In this document: positions 26,605 to 36,966 of the stretch, in pieces | Layout: each line of letters begins with the position of its first letter | Position numbering within the stretch: the first letter of the stretch is position 1 | NCBI RefSeq assembly: GCF_001269985.1 | Contig: NZ_BBZB01000001.1 | Coordinates: forward strand, 2,046,001-2,110,000 | Direction: 5' to 3' | Source of the DNA: Pseudoalteromonas sp. '520P1 No. 423' | GTDB taxonomy: Bacteria; Pseudomonadota; Gammaproteobacteria; Enterobacterales; Alteromonadaceae | DNA length: 64,000 nt | Position numbers and translations under genes: made by a program | Notes under the pieces: model-generated | What the model was told of the DNA's origin: nothing | What the model saw: only the letters and a program-made list of their open reading frames with translations | Databases searched by the model: none

Positions 26605-26660
26605 AACAGAGCAATATGCATTAGACTAAAATTAAAGCTGATATAAAAGGAATTAGTACG

Positions 26661-27344
26661 ATGTTAGATATCAAAAACCTTAATCACTCAGTGAATGACG
26701 GTACCAATGAAAGAGAAATATTGTCTGATATTAATCTAAAGTTAGCGCAAGGGCAGTCTCTTGCATTAATGGGTGACAGCGGTAGTGGTAAAACGAGCCT
26801 TTTAAATTTAATTTGTGCTTTAGAACCAATTCAGCAGGGCGATATTTATTTATCTAATACTAATATTAAAAACCTTTCAGATAAAAAGTTAAGTTTGATC
26901 CGTAAAAATGAATTAGGCATTATTTTTCAGCAATTTAATTTACTAACAGGCTTAAATGTAAAAGATAATATTGCTTTTAGTGCCAAGTTAGCTAATAAAT
27001 TTGATCAACAACATATTACAAAATTAACTGAGTCTTTATCTATAGATCACTTACTAGAAAAATACCCTGCAACTTTATCTGGTGGCGAAATCCAAAGAGT
27101 GGCAATCGCCCGTGCATTGGCTGCGAAACCAAAACTGTTATTAGCGGACGAACCAACAGGCAATCTCGATATTAAAAATAGTAACATTGTGGTGGATTTA
27201 TTAGTTAATTTGGCAAAAACCTATAATACTGCGCTATTAGTCGTAACGCATAGCCAACAAGTCGCACAAAAAATGGATGTTATGTACTGCTTGGTCAGTG
27301 GTAAACTATCACAGGTACATGCCTTAGAAGCAAAGAAGGCTTAA
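26661..27344 (+). CDS. ABC transporter ATP-binding protein (LolD/MacB-type)
   Basis: A 227-residue ATPase. Walker A is GDSGSGKTS, the Q-loop lies in GIIFQQFNLL, the signature is LSGGEIQR, Walker B is LLLADEPTG, and the switch His is in VVTHS. The sequence type is that of MacB/LolD/AttE exporters, which pair with FtsX-like permeases. The partner permease starts 4 bases after the stop. A small XRE regulator gene lies just upstream. Confidence 0.92.
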   Translation: MLDIKNLNHSVNDGTNEREILSDINLKLAQGQSLALMGDSGSGKTSLLNLICALEPIQQGDIYLSNTNIKNLSDKKLSLIRKNELGIIFQQFNLLTGLNVKDNIAFSAKLANKFDQQHITKLTESLSIDHLLEKYPATLSGGEIQRVAIARALAAKPKLLLADEPTGNLDIKNSNIVVDLLVNLAKTYNTALLVVTHSQQVAQKMDVMYCLVSGKLSQVHALEAKKA

Positions 27345-27348
27345 TTTT

Positions 27349-29745
27349 ATGAAGCAACTGGCGCTCATATTTCAGGTTCAATTTGCGGAATATAAGCAAA
27401 ATGCACTACTCAATATTGGCTTTATTTTTAGCCTAGCAATAGCCACAAGTACTCTGTTAAGTATTTTAATTTTAAATCACGCAAGTAAACAGCAATACCA
27501 ACAAGCAAATAGCCAACTTGAAAGCCCAGTCGCGCAGTATATTGTGCCAAAGCGTGGTAATACAGTGTCGGCGAAGGACTTTGCGAAGTTAAGACAGCAA
27601 GGATTTAATGAACTGCAAGGTGTATTGTCATTTCGAAAAAAGTTGATAAATAATCAAACAGTATATTTTAAGGCAATAGATTTATTACCTTTGAGCATCA
27701 CACAACCTGATATTTATGATCCTACTTCAATATTATTATCCCAAGAATATGTAAATAAACTTAACTTAGATCATTCATCGCAATTACAATTAATAGAGCA
27801 ACCTAAATTAACCGTAAAAATAATTGATTCTAAGTTATGGTATAATGTCGCGTTATTAGATATTGCCTATGCTTGGCAGTTATTCCCGGAATATACTGGG
27901 TTTAGTTATTTAATCGTGAGTGAAATGACATCTAATAGAGTAAAAAGTTTAAGCAATTCCCTACCAGAACACCTCATTTTACAACAATCTTTTAATATTA
28001 AAGAGCGTTCGGGCTTTGCCGATGCGTTGCATTTAAACTTAACCGCTTTAGCATTACTTGGTTTTATAGTGAGTAGCTTTATTGCTTTTCAAGGGGCAAA
28101 TCAAGCTTGGCATAAGCGATGTGAAATCATGTCACAATTAAGACTATTAGGTATTTCTCGATTTGAAATTAAACTTGCTCTAATATTTGAGGCTGCATTT
28201 TTAATAATAATCTCAAGTATTGTAGGTGTGATGCTTGCTTTTATAATGGTAAGTTTTTTACTTCCCATATTAGGTTTTACTTTATCTCAATTATATCAAT
28301 TGCAATCAAGTGGTCATTTTACATGGGATTGGTTGTATTTACTTTGGTCTGTGATGATATCGACACTGGCAGTTTTTTTAGCTTTAATTAAGCAATTTAA
28401 GTCAATCAACAGCAAAAAAATCTCGCTCTTTTCTAAACAAAGTAAGGTTAATTCAACTGACAATAAATTCTTTAAAAAACTATTATTTTTCATCATATTG
28501 GCTAGTATTGTGTTTTTTATGATCCCAGAAGTCAGTTGGCATTCTATTATGCTTAAATACGGGGTTTTATTAATCATTACAACAGCAATATTACCCTTAT
28601 TTTTATACTTTATTTTTTTATTTTTAAATAAGTTGATAACAGGTTACAAAACAAACTATCTATTACAAGATTTAAAAAATCAGATCTCAATTCGGTTTTT
28701 GCCTTTAGCTGCATTTTATATTGCCTTAACAACAAGCATTGCTGCAGCATTAATGGTTGCGAGCTTTGAGTCCGCGTTTACTAAGTATTTAGACCAACAT
28801 TTAGATGAAGATTTATATATAAGGTTTAAAGTGGGAGAAAAACACACAATACAGCAGTGGTTAAATCAAAATACCAATGTAGATGAATTTATTTTATATA
28901 TAGATGCTAAAGCACTTGTTGGCAAAGATACTGTTGCAGTGAATACGGTTAATTCAAAACGGCAATTCAGCTCAATTGTATTTAAATCTCAGATCACCCA
29001 ACCACCAGATAAAGTTCTAGAAAATGGCTGTTTCATAAATGAACAACTTGCACTAAAACGCAATATTTTATTGTCAGATAAAATTAAAATTTCGCAAAAT
29101 ACTTCAAAGCGAAGCCCATTTATATGTACGGTAACGGGTATTTATTATGATTATGGTAATCCTAGCTTTGAAATAACTTTAGGCAAAGAACTTGCAAAAA
29201 TACATCTAAATGGGCTTAAAGAAATAGGTTTTGGTGTCTATTTTAAATCATTTGATGACACTATTATTGCTGATTTAGTTGAACAATTAAATATAGATGA
29301 CAGCCAACTATATCAGCCATCACAAATTAAAAAAATGGCATTAAAAGTGTTTAAACAAACTTTTATTTTAACCCAAGCCATTGCTGTAATTTTATTATCT
29401 ATCGCCTGTTTTGGCTTGTTTTTGTCTGCAAATAACCTTGAACTGGCAAGAAAGTCGCAACTGTATATTTTAATTAGCCTTGGGTTTAGTAAATCAGCTT
29501 TATTTGTTCATATGTTAGTGCAATGGTTATTACTTGCTTGCGGCTGTATTTTATTGAGTTGGCCTATAGCGAGCATATTAGCTAACGTCTTAGTCTCAAA
29601 GGTTTTACCTAGCTCTTTTGGTTGGTCAATGCCTTTGTTATTGGAAATATCATCATTTATAAATAGCAGCATTATAGGGTTAGTGTGTTTAGTGCCAGCT
29701 TTATGCTTAGTGCTTAGAAAAGTAAACTTTAAAGGCCGACTATGA
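27349..29745 (+). CDS. FtsX-like ABC permease, two-repeat type
   Basis: A 798-residue membrane protein with one N-terminal helix, a large extracytoplasmic domain, and then FtsX-type helix bundles around residues 230-360 and 660-790, with additional helices at about 385-435. It belongs to the permeases that work with LolD/MacB-like ATPases to move lipids, lipoproteins or peptides out of the inner membrane rather than across it. It overlaps the next gene, an AttH-like lipoprotein, by 4 bases (ATGA). This ATPase-permease-AttH set resembles the attEFGH type. Substrate is unknown. Confidence 0.85.
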   Translation: MKQLALIFQVQFAEYKQNALLNIGFIFSLAIATSTLLSILILNHASKQQYQQANSQLESPVAQYIVPKRGNTVSAKDFAKLRQQGFNELQGVLSFRKKLINNQTVYFKAIDLLPLSITQPDIYDPTSILLSQEYVNKLNLDHSSQLQLIEQPKLTVKIIDSKLWYNVALLDIAYAWQLFPEYTGFSYLIVSEMTSNRVKSLSNSLPEHLILQQSFNIKERSGFADALHLNLTALALLGFIVSSFIAFQGANQAWHKRCEIMSQLRLLGISRFEIKLALIFEAAFLIIISSIVGVMLAFIMVSFLLPILGFTLSQLYQLQSSGHFTWDWLYLLWSVMISTLAVFLALIKQFKSINSKKISLFSKQSKVNSTDNKFFKKLLFFIILASIVFFMIPEVSWHSIMLKYGVLLIITTAILPLFLYFIFLFLNKLITGYKTNYLLQDLKNQISIRFLPLAAFYIALTTSIAAALMVASFESAFTKYLDQHLDEDLYIRFKVGEKHTIQQWLNQNTNVDEFILYIDAKALVGKDTVAVNTVNSKRQFSSIVFKSQITQPPDKVLENGCFINEQLALKRNILLSDKIKISQNTSKRSPFICTVTGIYYDYGNPSFEITLGKELAKIHLNGLKEIGFGVYFKSFDDTIIADLVEQLNIDDSQLYQPSQIKKMALKVFKQTFILTQAIAVILLSIACFGLFLSANNLELARKSQLYILISLGFSKSALFVHMLVQWLLLACGCILLSWPIASILANVLVSKVLPSSFGWSMPLLLEISSFINSSIIGLVCLVPALCLVLRKVNFKGRL

Positions 29746-30812
29746 GATTGATAGTGTTAATAGCAGCTTTGTTGATTCTTGCGTGTGGGGAGGATATCTC
29801 AGACAAAAATTTAGAGAAAAACACAGAGCAAAAAAAGTATGTTAGTCCATTACATCGCCTAGCAGACAGCACTCAAACTTATCAAATACCATCAATTGAT
29901 AATAAAATTAATTTTCCAGAAGCGCATTCACCTAAAAAGAATTATCGACATGAATGGTGGTACATTACAGCGAATTTAGTCACTGATGATGGGGATGACA
30001 TTGCTATGCAATGGACTTTGTTTCGCACTGCAATCAAGGGCAAACATTGGTACTTTGCTCACGCAGCACTTGGCAGTGACAAACAACATTTATCTGCATT
30101 TAGGAATGCCCGTGAGGAACTAGGCAATCTTACTATCACTAATAACCCCTTTAGTGCTTCTATTGATGATTGGTCATGGCAATCATCAGCTGAGTTATTG
30201 CCTGCAAAACTACACTTTGCTGACTTTAAAGATGATAATCAGTGGCAAGTGAAACTGGATTTACAAGGTGCTAACCAATTCTATTTACAGGGTGCTCAAG
30301 GTTATAATAGAAAACATGCACAGCTGCTAATCGCAAGTCATTATTACTCTCAGCCATTTATCAAAGCATCAGGGCGGATATTTCTTGATGGTGAATGGCA
30401 CAATGTAACAGGAAATGCATGGTTTGATAGAGAGTGGGGCTCTCAAATGTTAGCACCAGAACAACAAGGTTGGGATTGGTTTTCGCTGAGATTAAAACCT
30501 GAGTTAGCATTAATGGTTTATCGCATTCGTTCTAATAATAAAGATTTTATTTATGCCAGCTTAATGCATGATAATGGTGATATTGAAACACTCACTCCAG
30601 ATGAAGTTAAGCTGATTTCAATAATAAGTACAGTTCAGAGTACTTATCCAAATCACTTTAAAATTATAATAAAAAAGCATGAAATTGATATAGATGTGAA
30701 AACAATTAACAAAGATCAAATCATGCGGTTTGGCATTGAGTATTTTGAAGGCATGGTAAATTTTACAGGTAGCCACACAGGCATAGGTTTTTTAGAAATG
30801 ACAGGATATTAG
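29742..30812 (+). CDS. AttH/CrtC-like lipocalin-fold lipoprotein
   Basis: A 356-residue protein with a lipoprotein signal ending in LILAC (Cys at residue 15). The body has the hallmark blocks of the AttH/carotenoid 1,2-hydratase-like family: HEWWYITANL near residue 70, GNAWFDREWGSQM near residue 223 and GWDWFSLRL just after. These proteins have two lipocalin-like barrels and are usually encoded beside ABC transporters with FtsX permeases, as here. It is probably anchored in the periplasm and handles a hydrophobic ligand for the transporter; that role is inferred. Confidence 0.82.
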   Translation: MRLIVLIAALLILACGEDISDKNLEKNTEQKKYVSPLHRLADSTQTYQIPSIDNKINFPEAHSPKKNYRHEWWYITANLVTDDGDDIAMQWTLFRTAIKGKHWYFAHAALGSDKQHLSAFRNAREELGNLTITNNPFSASIDDWSWQSSAELLPAKLHFADFKDDNQWQVKLDLQGANQFYLQGAQGYNRKHAQLLIASHYYSQPFIKASGRIFLDGEWHNVTGNAWFDREWGSQMLAPEQQGWDWFSLRLKPELALMVYRIRSNNKDFIYASLMHDNGDIETLTPDEVKLISIISTVQSTYPNHFKIIIKKHEIDIDVKTINKDQIMRFGIEYFEGMVNFTGSHTGIGFLEMTGY

Positions 30813-30819
30813 GTTTAAA

Positions 30820-31422
30820 ATGAAAAAGTTACATAAATATTTAGGTTTTATTATGGTCTTGCCCTTTATTGCTTGGGCAGTTACTGGCGTGTATTTTTTT
30901 ATTAAACCTGGATATAAAAGTGCCTATGAAAGCCTACCAATTCAAACCTACGCAATTACTGACACTATTGAACTAAAAGGAAATGAAGCTTGGCTTGAAA
31001 CCAGAGTTATAAAGTCGATTTTAGGCACTCATTTACTGGTGAAAACTGATGATGGTTGGCAACACAGAGATTTAAATACGTTAAATATCATAGAAACTCC
31101 CACAAAAAAACAAATCGAAATTTTGCTTAATGATGCAATTAAACATAACCCACTCAGATATGGCAATATAGCAAGTATAGAGGGATTGAAAGTGATCACA
31201 GATACAGATGTAAGGATCAGTTTAAACTGGAATAATATGAGCTTATATCAACAAGGAAAAGATACAGATTTTATAAATCAAATGTATAAAATTCATTATT
31301 TACAATGGACTGGTATCAAATCAATTGACAAAGTTTTAGGTATTATTGGCCTTGTATTAGTATTGTTATTGGCTTTTTTAGGACTAAGAATGTCAATAGC
31401 TTATAAAAAAGACACTATTTAA
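30820..31422 (+). CDS. PepSY-associated membrane protein
   Basis: A 200-residue protein with an N-terminal helix (KYLGFIMVLPFIAWAVTGVY) and a C-terminal helix (VLGIIGLVLVLLLAFLGL) enclosing an extracytoplasmic domain of about 130 residues. The KLHKYLG start and the WTGIKSIDKVLG stretch match PepSY-type transmembrane proteins. It starts 7 bases after the AttH gene and is the last gene of that operon. A palindromic terminator follows. Role unknown; possibly an accessory of the ABC system. Confidence 0.72.
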   Translation: MKKLHKYLGFIMVLPFIAWAVTGVYFFIKPGYKSAYESLPIQTYAITDTIELKGNEAWLETRVIKSILGTHLLVKTDDGWQHRDLNTLNIIETPTKKQIEILLNDAIKHNPLRYGNIASIEGLKVITDTDVRISLNWNNMSLYQQGKDTDFINQMYKIHYLQWTGIKSIDKVLGIIGLVLVLLLAFLGLRMSIAYKKDTI

Positions 31423-31428
31423 TTAATC

Positions 31429-31449
31429 GGTACAATCTGATATTGTACC
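31429..31449 (+). terminator. Stem-loop ending the ABC-AttH-PepSY operon
   Basis: GGTACAAT-CTGAT-ATTGTACC is a perfect 8-bp stem seven bases after the stop, followed by TGAGCTTTTATT. Confidence 0.6.
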
Positions 31450-31483
31450 TGAGCTTTTATTCAAAATACTATCAGGGAAGAAT

Positions 31484-32569
31484 ATGAAATTTAAAAAACT
31501 AAGTTTAGCGTTTGCTTTTACTTTGCCGCTATTAGTAAATGCCAATGATTTAAAGGAAGTGAATACACAATTTAAAGATGCTTATCATCAATATCAAGCA
31601 GCGATTAAAACAACAGATAAAAAAAAGCAGCTTGAGTATGCAAAGTTATCTTATGATCTTGGCAAACAAGTGTATGGTGAGCAAGATATTAATACAGCGC
31701 GCCTAGGCTTTAACTTAGCGTCAATTTATAATAATACTCACAAACCGGAGCAAGCAAGAAAAGTACTAGCGCCTTTAATTGAGATATATAAAACACAGTT
31801 AGGCAAATATCATATTGAACTTGTTGATTTATATTTTGCTTATGCTAAGTCTCTGCCTTATAAAAAGAATGATATGGCAGAACGCTATTATAAAAAAGCA
31901 CTGACAGTAATTGATGAGCAATCAGAAAAAGATCCTTTATTAAAAGCATTGATCACTTTAGATGCGGGTATTGAATTATTAGCCATAGGCTCTAGAAAAA
32001 GTAAAATGATTTTAGATGCACAAGAATATTTAATTGAGCAGTTTCCTGCAAACGATAAACGTGTTGTAAAAGCAAATTTTTATGCGGGTAAATATTATTT
32101 AGCACGTAAGAGTTATGGTAAGTCAGTAGAAAATTTTGAATCAAATTTAGCTATATTTGAAGCCTTAAAAGGCCCAACACATCCACTTGAGCTCAATACC
32201 CATGCCTTTTTAATTAATGCATTGGAAAAGTCAGGTAAAAGTGATGAAGCAACTAAGCATTGTATTGCGATTGGTAAAATGAGACCTTGGGATGACGATC
32301 AAGAACAAAGACCTTTGTATCGTGCAAATCCAGAATATCCAAATAGCATGGCAAGAGCTAGGCAAAATGGCTCAGTAAAAATTGAATTTACAATTTCTGA
32401 TTTTGGATTTGTGACTGATGCAAAAATAATTAACCCTGAAGAATCAAAAGGATTTCATAAAGTAGCGTTAGCAGCTTTAGATAAGTGGCGTTACGCGCCT
32501 AAATTTGAAAATGGTGTTGCAGTAGAGGCTAAATCAACTGTTCAACTAGACTTTAAGATTGCTCGTTAA
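31484..32569 (+). CDS. Periplasmic TPR protein with TonB C-terminal domain
   Basis: A 361-residue protein with a signal peptide (cleavage near LLVNA). The middle holds tetratricopeptide-like helix pairs (LGFNLASIYNNTHKPEQA, DMAERYYKKALTVIDEQ, KSVENFESNLAIFEAL). The last 85 residues are a TonB_C domain: PLYRANPEYP, GSVKIEFTISDFGFV and ALDKWRYAPKFENG. There is no membrane anchor other than the signal, so it is not a classic TonB; such TPR-TonB_C proteins are common in Alteromonadales. It may contact TonB-dependent receptors or the envelope; the role is inferred. A terminator follows directly. Confidence 0.8.
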   Translation: MKFKKLSLAFAFTLPLLVNANDLKEVNTQFKDAYHQYQAAIKTTDKKKQLEYAKLSYDLGKQVYGEQDINTARLGFNLASIYNNTHKPEQARKVLAPLIEIYKTQLGKYHIELVDLYFAYAKSLPYKKNDMAERYYKKALTVIDEQSEKDPLLKALITLDAGIELLAIGSRKSKMILDAQEYLIEQFPANDKRVVKANFYAGKYYLARKSYGKSVENFESNLAIFEALKGPTHPLELNTHAFLINALEKSGKSDEATKHCIAIGKMRPWDDDQEQRPLYRANPEYPNSMARARQNGSVKIEFTISDFGFVTDAKIINPEESKGFHKVALAALDKWRYAPKFENGVAVEAKSTVQLDFKIAR

Positions 32570-32591
32570 TTCATAAATGATATCTGGAAAT

Positions 32592-32620
32592 GCCCTAACA
32601 AATTTTGCTAGGGCTTTTTT
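32592..32620 (+). terminator. Rho-independent terminator of the TPR-TonB gene
   Basis: GCCCTAACAA pairs with TTGCTAGGGC (one A-C mismatch) and is followed by TTTTTT, 23 bases after the stop. Confidence 0.85.
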
Positions 32621-32632
32621 GAACAATTATTT

Positions 32633-35600
32633 TTAGTTTTTAGTTTTTAGTTTCTGAAATTGAAAAGCAGAACCTAATAAAATACAGCCTATAAACATAA
32701 ATGCGATTACTTTTTGCAGTACAGTAAAGCCACTAATATCCCACAATAAAACTTTTGATGTTGCGATAACAAAATAGCCAATACAAATAGGCATCAACCA
32801 TAAATATTGTGTTTTTAAAGTATGGAACAATAAATTTGTACCATGTATCACCAGTAAAATTGAAATTAATGGGCTTGTGAGCTTAGCCTCATAAAGATAA
32901 ATAATGCTCAAATAAATAGAAGTTAAACATAAGTGAGACATTAATAGGCTGATTTTTTGGTTTACACCTAATCTGCGGGTCAATACAAAGCGCGGTTTAT
33001 GGGTATAAGAGATAAAAAATAGACTACACATTAATGGTATATATATAACAGCAATAGAAGAAGCATTATTAAGCTGAGTTATATCGTTATATAGCCATAA
33101 CCCAAAGGCTAAACATAAGCTTGCAAGCCAAATATACTTATGGGTAGTGCCATAATAAGGCTTCATTCGGATATTAAAATAAGGTAATAAGATCAGAGCA
33201 TAGCAATAAATAATGGTACTGAATAAGCCATAATAAGCACTATTTGTTATGCCAAATATAAAAATGAAAAGACTTATGCCCCAAAAAATACAAATTGGTG
33301 CAACTAAAGACGTCACCTTGTTTTTAAATACATCTAAAGATGACGTTATTTGATGCGTAAAAGACTTTGATATCAATAACAGCGTTAGCAGTAATGCGCA
33401 ACCAAGCAGTAACGCGCTTAACCCATAGCCTTGCCAATTGTCAAAACGAATTAAATAACAGGCAAATATACTGGTTGATGTAGCTATTAATAATACTAAT
33501 TTTGCCATCAGCCACAATATTGGGCGTTGCAATTTACAATAAATAAAAATGGATAATAACGCTGAACCCCATAAAACTACCGGCATCAATTCAGGTGACT
33601 GTCTATAAACCGAAGGTAAAAAGCATACAGGTAGAATAATAAAAAATGTCGTATCTAGATGTTGTGCTATTTTAAACAATGCACTTTTTGTAAATAGTTT
33701 TCGGTAGAAATAAGCTATTAGCCAAAAGGCGATGAATGCTTCTACTCGGGCAATTTGTCCTATTAATGTTTGAGTTTTAAAATGAAAATCACCTATATGC
33801 AAACCACTTGTAATCACAGGTATCAATAATAATAACCAATGTAGAAAAGCGATCTTTTCTAATTTAGGCCAATTAAACTTATGGCTGATAACAATCAGGC
33901 TAAATAAAGGTATCAAGGAAAATAGCCAAAAACCTTTATCATAAAAGCAAGCAATGCTTGTCATAAACAATAAAGACAGCATGCAAATGCTTAATTGATT
34001 TAAATAATTTTTTAATATTTTTTCTTTGTAAGTAATCATTCTGATATTTATATTTAATAAAATAGGCATCACAAAACTTAAAGCAACAATACTAACTAAA
34101 TTTAAATACCCCATATTAAATTCAAACGACACCAATATTGGCAAGGGGGCTATAGCATCAACAAACCAGATACATATATTAAAAATAGCGCTCAGGGATG
34201 AAACTAACAGTAATAAATAAGCCTCTATTCGTACGTTATAAAAATTGAAGCGTAAGCCTAGATATAACAATATTAGGCCTTCAATCCCCCACACTAAACT
34301 AAGCAGGTCAGTAGAGATTAGTATTAATAAAGCAGTCCCTGTAAAAAATCCTGATACCAGTAGCGCAATGATTTTAAAATCTTTGTTTATAAGTGACTTT
34401 AAACGTGTGATTTGACAAAACAAAAATACAGCCGCGGCTAAAAAAGCATTAAATAAAAGTAAAAAGCCATATTGCTGTGACGATGAAGATACTTGCTCAA
34501 GTGTTACTAACATAAAGGCTAAAGATACACATAATTGAATTAAACAATTTTGCCGATTCGATTTAAATGTAAACCACTGGAAATAAAGATTTACGCACAT
34601 TTTATAGAAAAACAAATGTACTAAGATAACCGCCGTAATTGCTTGGCTAGTGTGTGCTTGTAATAATACAAATTCTACTAAGCCGATGCTTAAAATAAAG
34701 CTGATTTGAGCTAATAATTGCCAACGTATGGAAAAAGCGATTACCGCAGCGCCTATGCAAATAAGCAGTAAAAAACTCAGATATAAAAAAGGGGCATTAT
34801 TGATGATAGATATGAGGAAAATAGGCGCTAATGTCCCCCCAATTAAGCTAATAAAAGCGACGATACGTGTTTCATAAACCTTAGATAAAACATAACCGAA
34901 AGCACAAATGATAATTAATAAAACAAAGGTATTTAAGTCTGATATAAGTTGATAATAAGGGCCTAAAAAATAACTACATAAATACAATAAAATCACACTT
35001 AAGCCAATTAGGCTTGCACAATATTCAGACATATCATTGCGAGATTTATTAAGTTTTATGGCAAAGATTAAAATTGCTAAAGCACTTAAATATCCCATAC
35101 TCACTTTACCTAAAGGAGGCAGATATTCATTAAATGAATATTGTAGTAAATAACCAAATCCCATTACTAATGTGACGATACCAGCAAGCGTTAAAAAGAA
35201 AACGGGTGCTTTTCCTTGTTTTTTATAGTGGGCATATATTTTTGTAAATGAGCTCAGTAAGCTAGTAAAGGGGCCTAAAACTGAAGAGATAAGCGGTTCT
35301 AATATTTTATTAATAATACTCTGAGTAAATGTATTTTTATGTACAACAACCGTTTTTAAGCTTGCTGACTTTTCATCATTTATGCTTTTTAAATTATGAT
35401 TTTTATTTATTATTTTTGCTTGAGGAAGCGTACTTTCAAATTTAATTTGTTGTTCTGGGTTTAAATTTTCTTTTGGATTAGCTGAATGGGTCTCTACATG
35501 AGCATTTTTGTGTGTATTAACTGCAGAAGTCTCATTTGAACTTTTCTGAGTAATGGTTTGAGGCTTTAAATTATCCCTTTCTAATAACTTGACTCTAGTT

Positions 35601-35713
35601 TGTAGTTTTCTATTACTATCAAGTAGATAAATAAGGGTCGCGAATATAATTCCATATATATATTCTTCAGTAGCAATACCTATAAGAAAAATGAGCAATC
35701 CAACTATCATCAT
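32633..35713 (-). CDS. DUF2339 large polytopic membrane protein
   Basis: A 1026-residue protein. It has an N-terminal helix pair, a charged linker of about 100 residues (residues 45-160), then more than twenty hydrophobic helices to the C terminus. The region GYLLQYSFNEYLPPLGKVSMGYLSA and later VWGIEGLILLYLG follow the pattern of DUF2339, predicted inner-membrane proteins of unknown function. The first of two adjacent ATGs is chosen because AAGGA precedes it by nine bases. The gene stands alone and its 3' end faces the terminator of the TPR-TonB gene. Confidence 0.8.
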   Translation of the reverse strand: MMIVGLLIFLIGIATEEYIYGIIFATLIYLLDSNRKLQTRVKLLERDNLKPQTITQKSSNETSAVNTHKNAHVETHSANPKENLNPEQQIKFESTLPQAKIINKNHNLKSINDEKSASLKTVVVHKNTFTQSIINKILEPLISSVLGPFTSLLSSFTKIYAHYKKQGKAPVFFLTLAGIVTLVMGFGYLLQYSFNEYLPPLGKVSMGYLSALAILIFAIKLNKSRNDMSEYCASLIGLSVILLYLCSYFLGPYYQLISDLNTFVLLIIICAFGYVLSKVYETRIVAFISLIGGTLAPIFLISIINNAPFLYLSFLLLICIGAAVIAFSIRWQLLAQISFILSIGLVEFVLLQAHTSQAITAVILVHLFFYKMCVNLYFQWFTFKSNRQNCLIQLCVSLAFMLVTLEQVSSSSQQYGFLLLFNAFLAAAVFLFCQITRLKSLINKDFKIIALLVSGFFTGTALLILISTDLLSLVWGIEGLILLYLGLRFNFYNVRIEAYLLLLVSSLSAIFNICIWFVDAIAPLPILVSFEFNMGYLNLVSIVALSFVMPILLNINIRMITYKEKILKNYLNQLSICMLSLLFMTSIACFYDKGFWLFSLIPLFSLIVISHKFNWPKLEKIAFLHWLLLLIPVITSGLHIGDFHFKTQTLIGQIARVEAFIAFWLIAYFYRKLFTKSALFKIAQHLDTTFFIILPVCFLPSVYRQSPELMPVVLWGSALLSIFIYCKLQRPILWLMAKLVLLIATSTSIFACYLIRFDNWQGYGLSALLLGCALLLTLLLISKSFTHQITSSLDVFKNKVTSLVAPICIFWGISLFIFIFGITNSAYYGLFSTIIYCYALILLPYFNIRMKPYYGTTHKYIWLASLCLAFGLWLYNDITQLNNASSIAVIYIPLMCSLFFISYTHKPRFVLTRRLGVNQKISLLMSHLCLTSIYLSIIYLYEAKLTSPLISILLVIHGTNLLFHTLKTQYLWLMPICIGYFVIATSKVLLWDISGFTVLQKVIAFMFIGCILLGSAFQFQKLKTKN

Positions 35714-35843
35714 AATTTAAAATCCTTTTCTTTTTGTTATAGATTATGGAATTTGTTGTGAATTTACAATTTTGTTTTAAATAATCTTCCAATTATACTG
35801 CTATGATTAATTATCAGACCAGAGATTTAACAATAATAAACCT

Positions 35844-36728
35844 ATGAAGAAAATACTGTTATTAGCTTTAATTGGATATGCCTTCCTATTGAAACCCGTT
35901 GGGGCTACACAAAAAAATACGGTTGATACTGTACAAAACAAAGTTGATATTATGATGCAAGATACGGCTTCATGGCTCGATAGTTTTGCCAGTAATAAAA
36001 GAGTAAATGATAAAGCATCGGCTAATGGATATTTACAACTTGGTTGGTTACCCAGAACCGCTGATTTAGCTGATATCGAGGCTAAATTTAAAGTGCGTTT
36101 AAAGCTGCCTAATTTGAATGATAAAATAGCACTAGTGATAGATAATGATGATGAGGATGATCTAAAGCTAGATTATGAAGCTGATGCCATTGAAAAAGAT
36201 AAAGAAGATATTAATTTAGCTGTGCAATACATCAAAGATCTCAATGAGAATTTAAAAATCAAAAATAGAATTGGCATATCTCGTTCACAAATATACGCAC
36301 GCAGTGAATTAAAACGAAAATGGCAATTTGATCGTTACCAAATACAATTAACACCCAGACTTGACTATTTTAGCAGTGATGGTTGGGCACCTTCAGTTAA
36401 AGGCGCAATTGCTTATCCGCTTGAAAATAGCGGATTATCATTATCGGCAAGTTGGCAAAAGGTACAATCAGAGCAGTATGCGCGCAAAAAAGTTGGCCTT
36501 TATCATATAAAAAGCCTTACAGATGATCAGTTACTTGTGACAGGGTTACAATACAATAAAAATAGACATTCACAGGAAAGTTACTTAGCCTCGATTCGAT
36601 TTAGAGATCTTTTTTACAAAAACTGGCTGTACTTTGAATTAGAGCCGTTTTTGGAATTTAACCAAGTAAATGATTATAAAACTGAAGTTGGCATCGCATT
36701 ACGTTTTATCGGTTATTACGGGAAATAG
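35844..36728 (+). CDS. Exported hypothetical protein, probably outer-membrane beta-barrel-like
   Basis: A 294-residue protein with a signal peptide (cleavage near PVGA-TQ). From about residue 75 on it alternates short amphipathic strands and polar turns (KFKVRLKLPN, KIKNRIGISRSQIYARSEL, YQIQLTPRLDYF) and ends EVGIALRFIGYYGK, which suggests a small outer-membrane barrel or periplasmic beta protein. An acidic stretch DNDDEDD is near residue 105. No family is recognised. It is divergent from the DUF2339 gene with a 130-base gap. Confidence 0.6.
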   Translation: MKKILLLALIGYAFLLKPVGATQKNTVDTVQNKVDIMMQDTASWLDSFASNKRVNDKASANGYLQLGWLPRTADLADIEAKFKVRLKLPNLNDKIALVIDNDDEDDLKLDYEADAIEKDKEDINLAVQYIKDLNENLKIKNRIGISRSQIYARSELKRKWQFDRYQIQLTPRLDYFSSDGWAPSVKGAIAYPLENSGLSLSASWQKVQSEQYARKKVGLYHIKSLTDDQLLVTGLQYNKNRHSQESYLASIRFRDLFYKNWLYFELEPFLEFNQVNDYKTEVGIALRFIGYYGK

Positions 36729-36966
36729 CACTTTTCATCTGTGTCTAATTAACCGCATTTAGCGTAGACACTATTGTGTTTTGTAGTGGCATAGTTAAAT
36801 TGACCTCTAAGAAGCCCATCAACAAATTTTAAATGTTTCAAGTTTAAGCTTGGCATGGATGTTTGTATTTCTATGATATTGCTTTGCTTTGCTTTGGAGC
36901 ATGATGAGATAAAATTGAAAATAAAATTAAACAGCATAATAAAGCAAATGATATTGCCAATCACTT

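Noticed and set aside
36749..36964. 71-residue minus-strand ORF with a hydrophobic start
   Set aside because: GTG start without a good ribosome binding site, no recognisable domain, and it lies in decayed DNA before the regulator relic.
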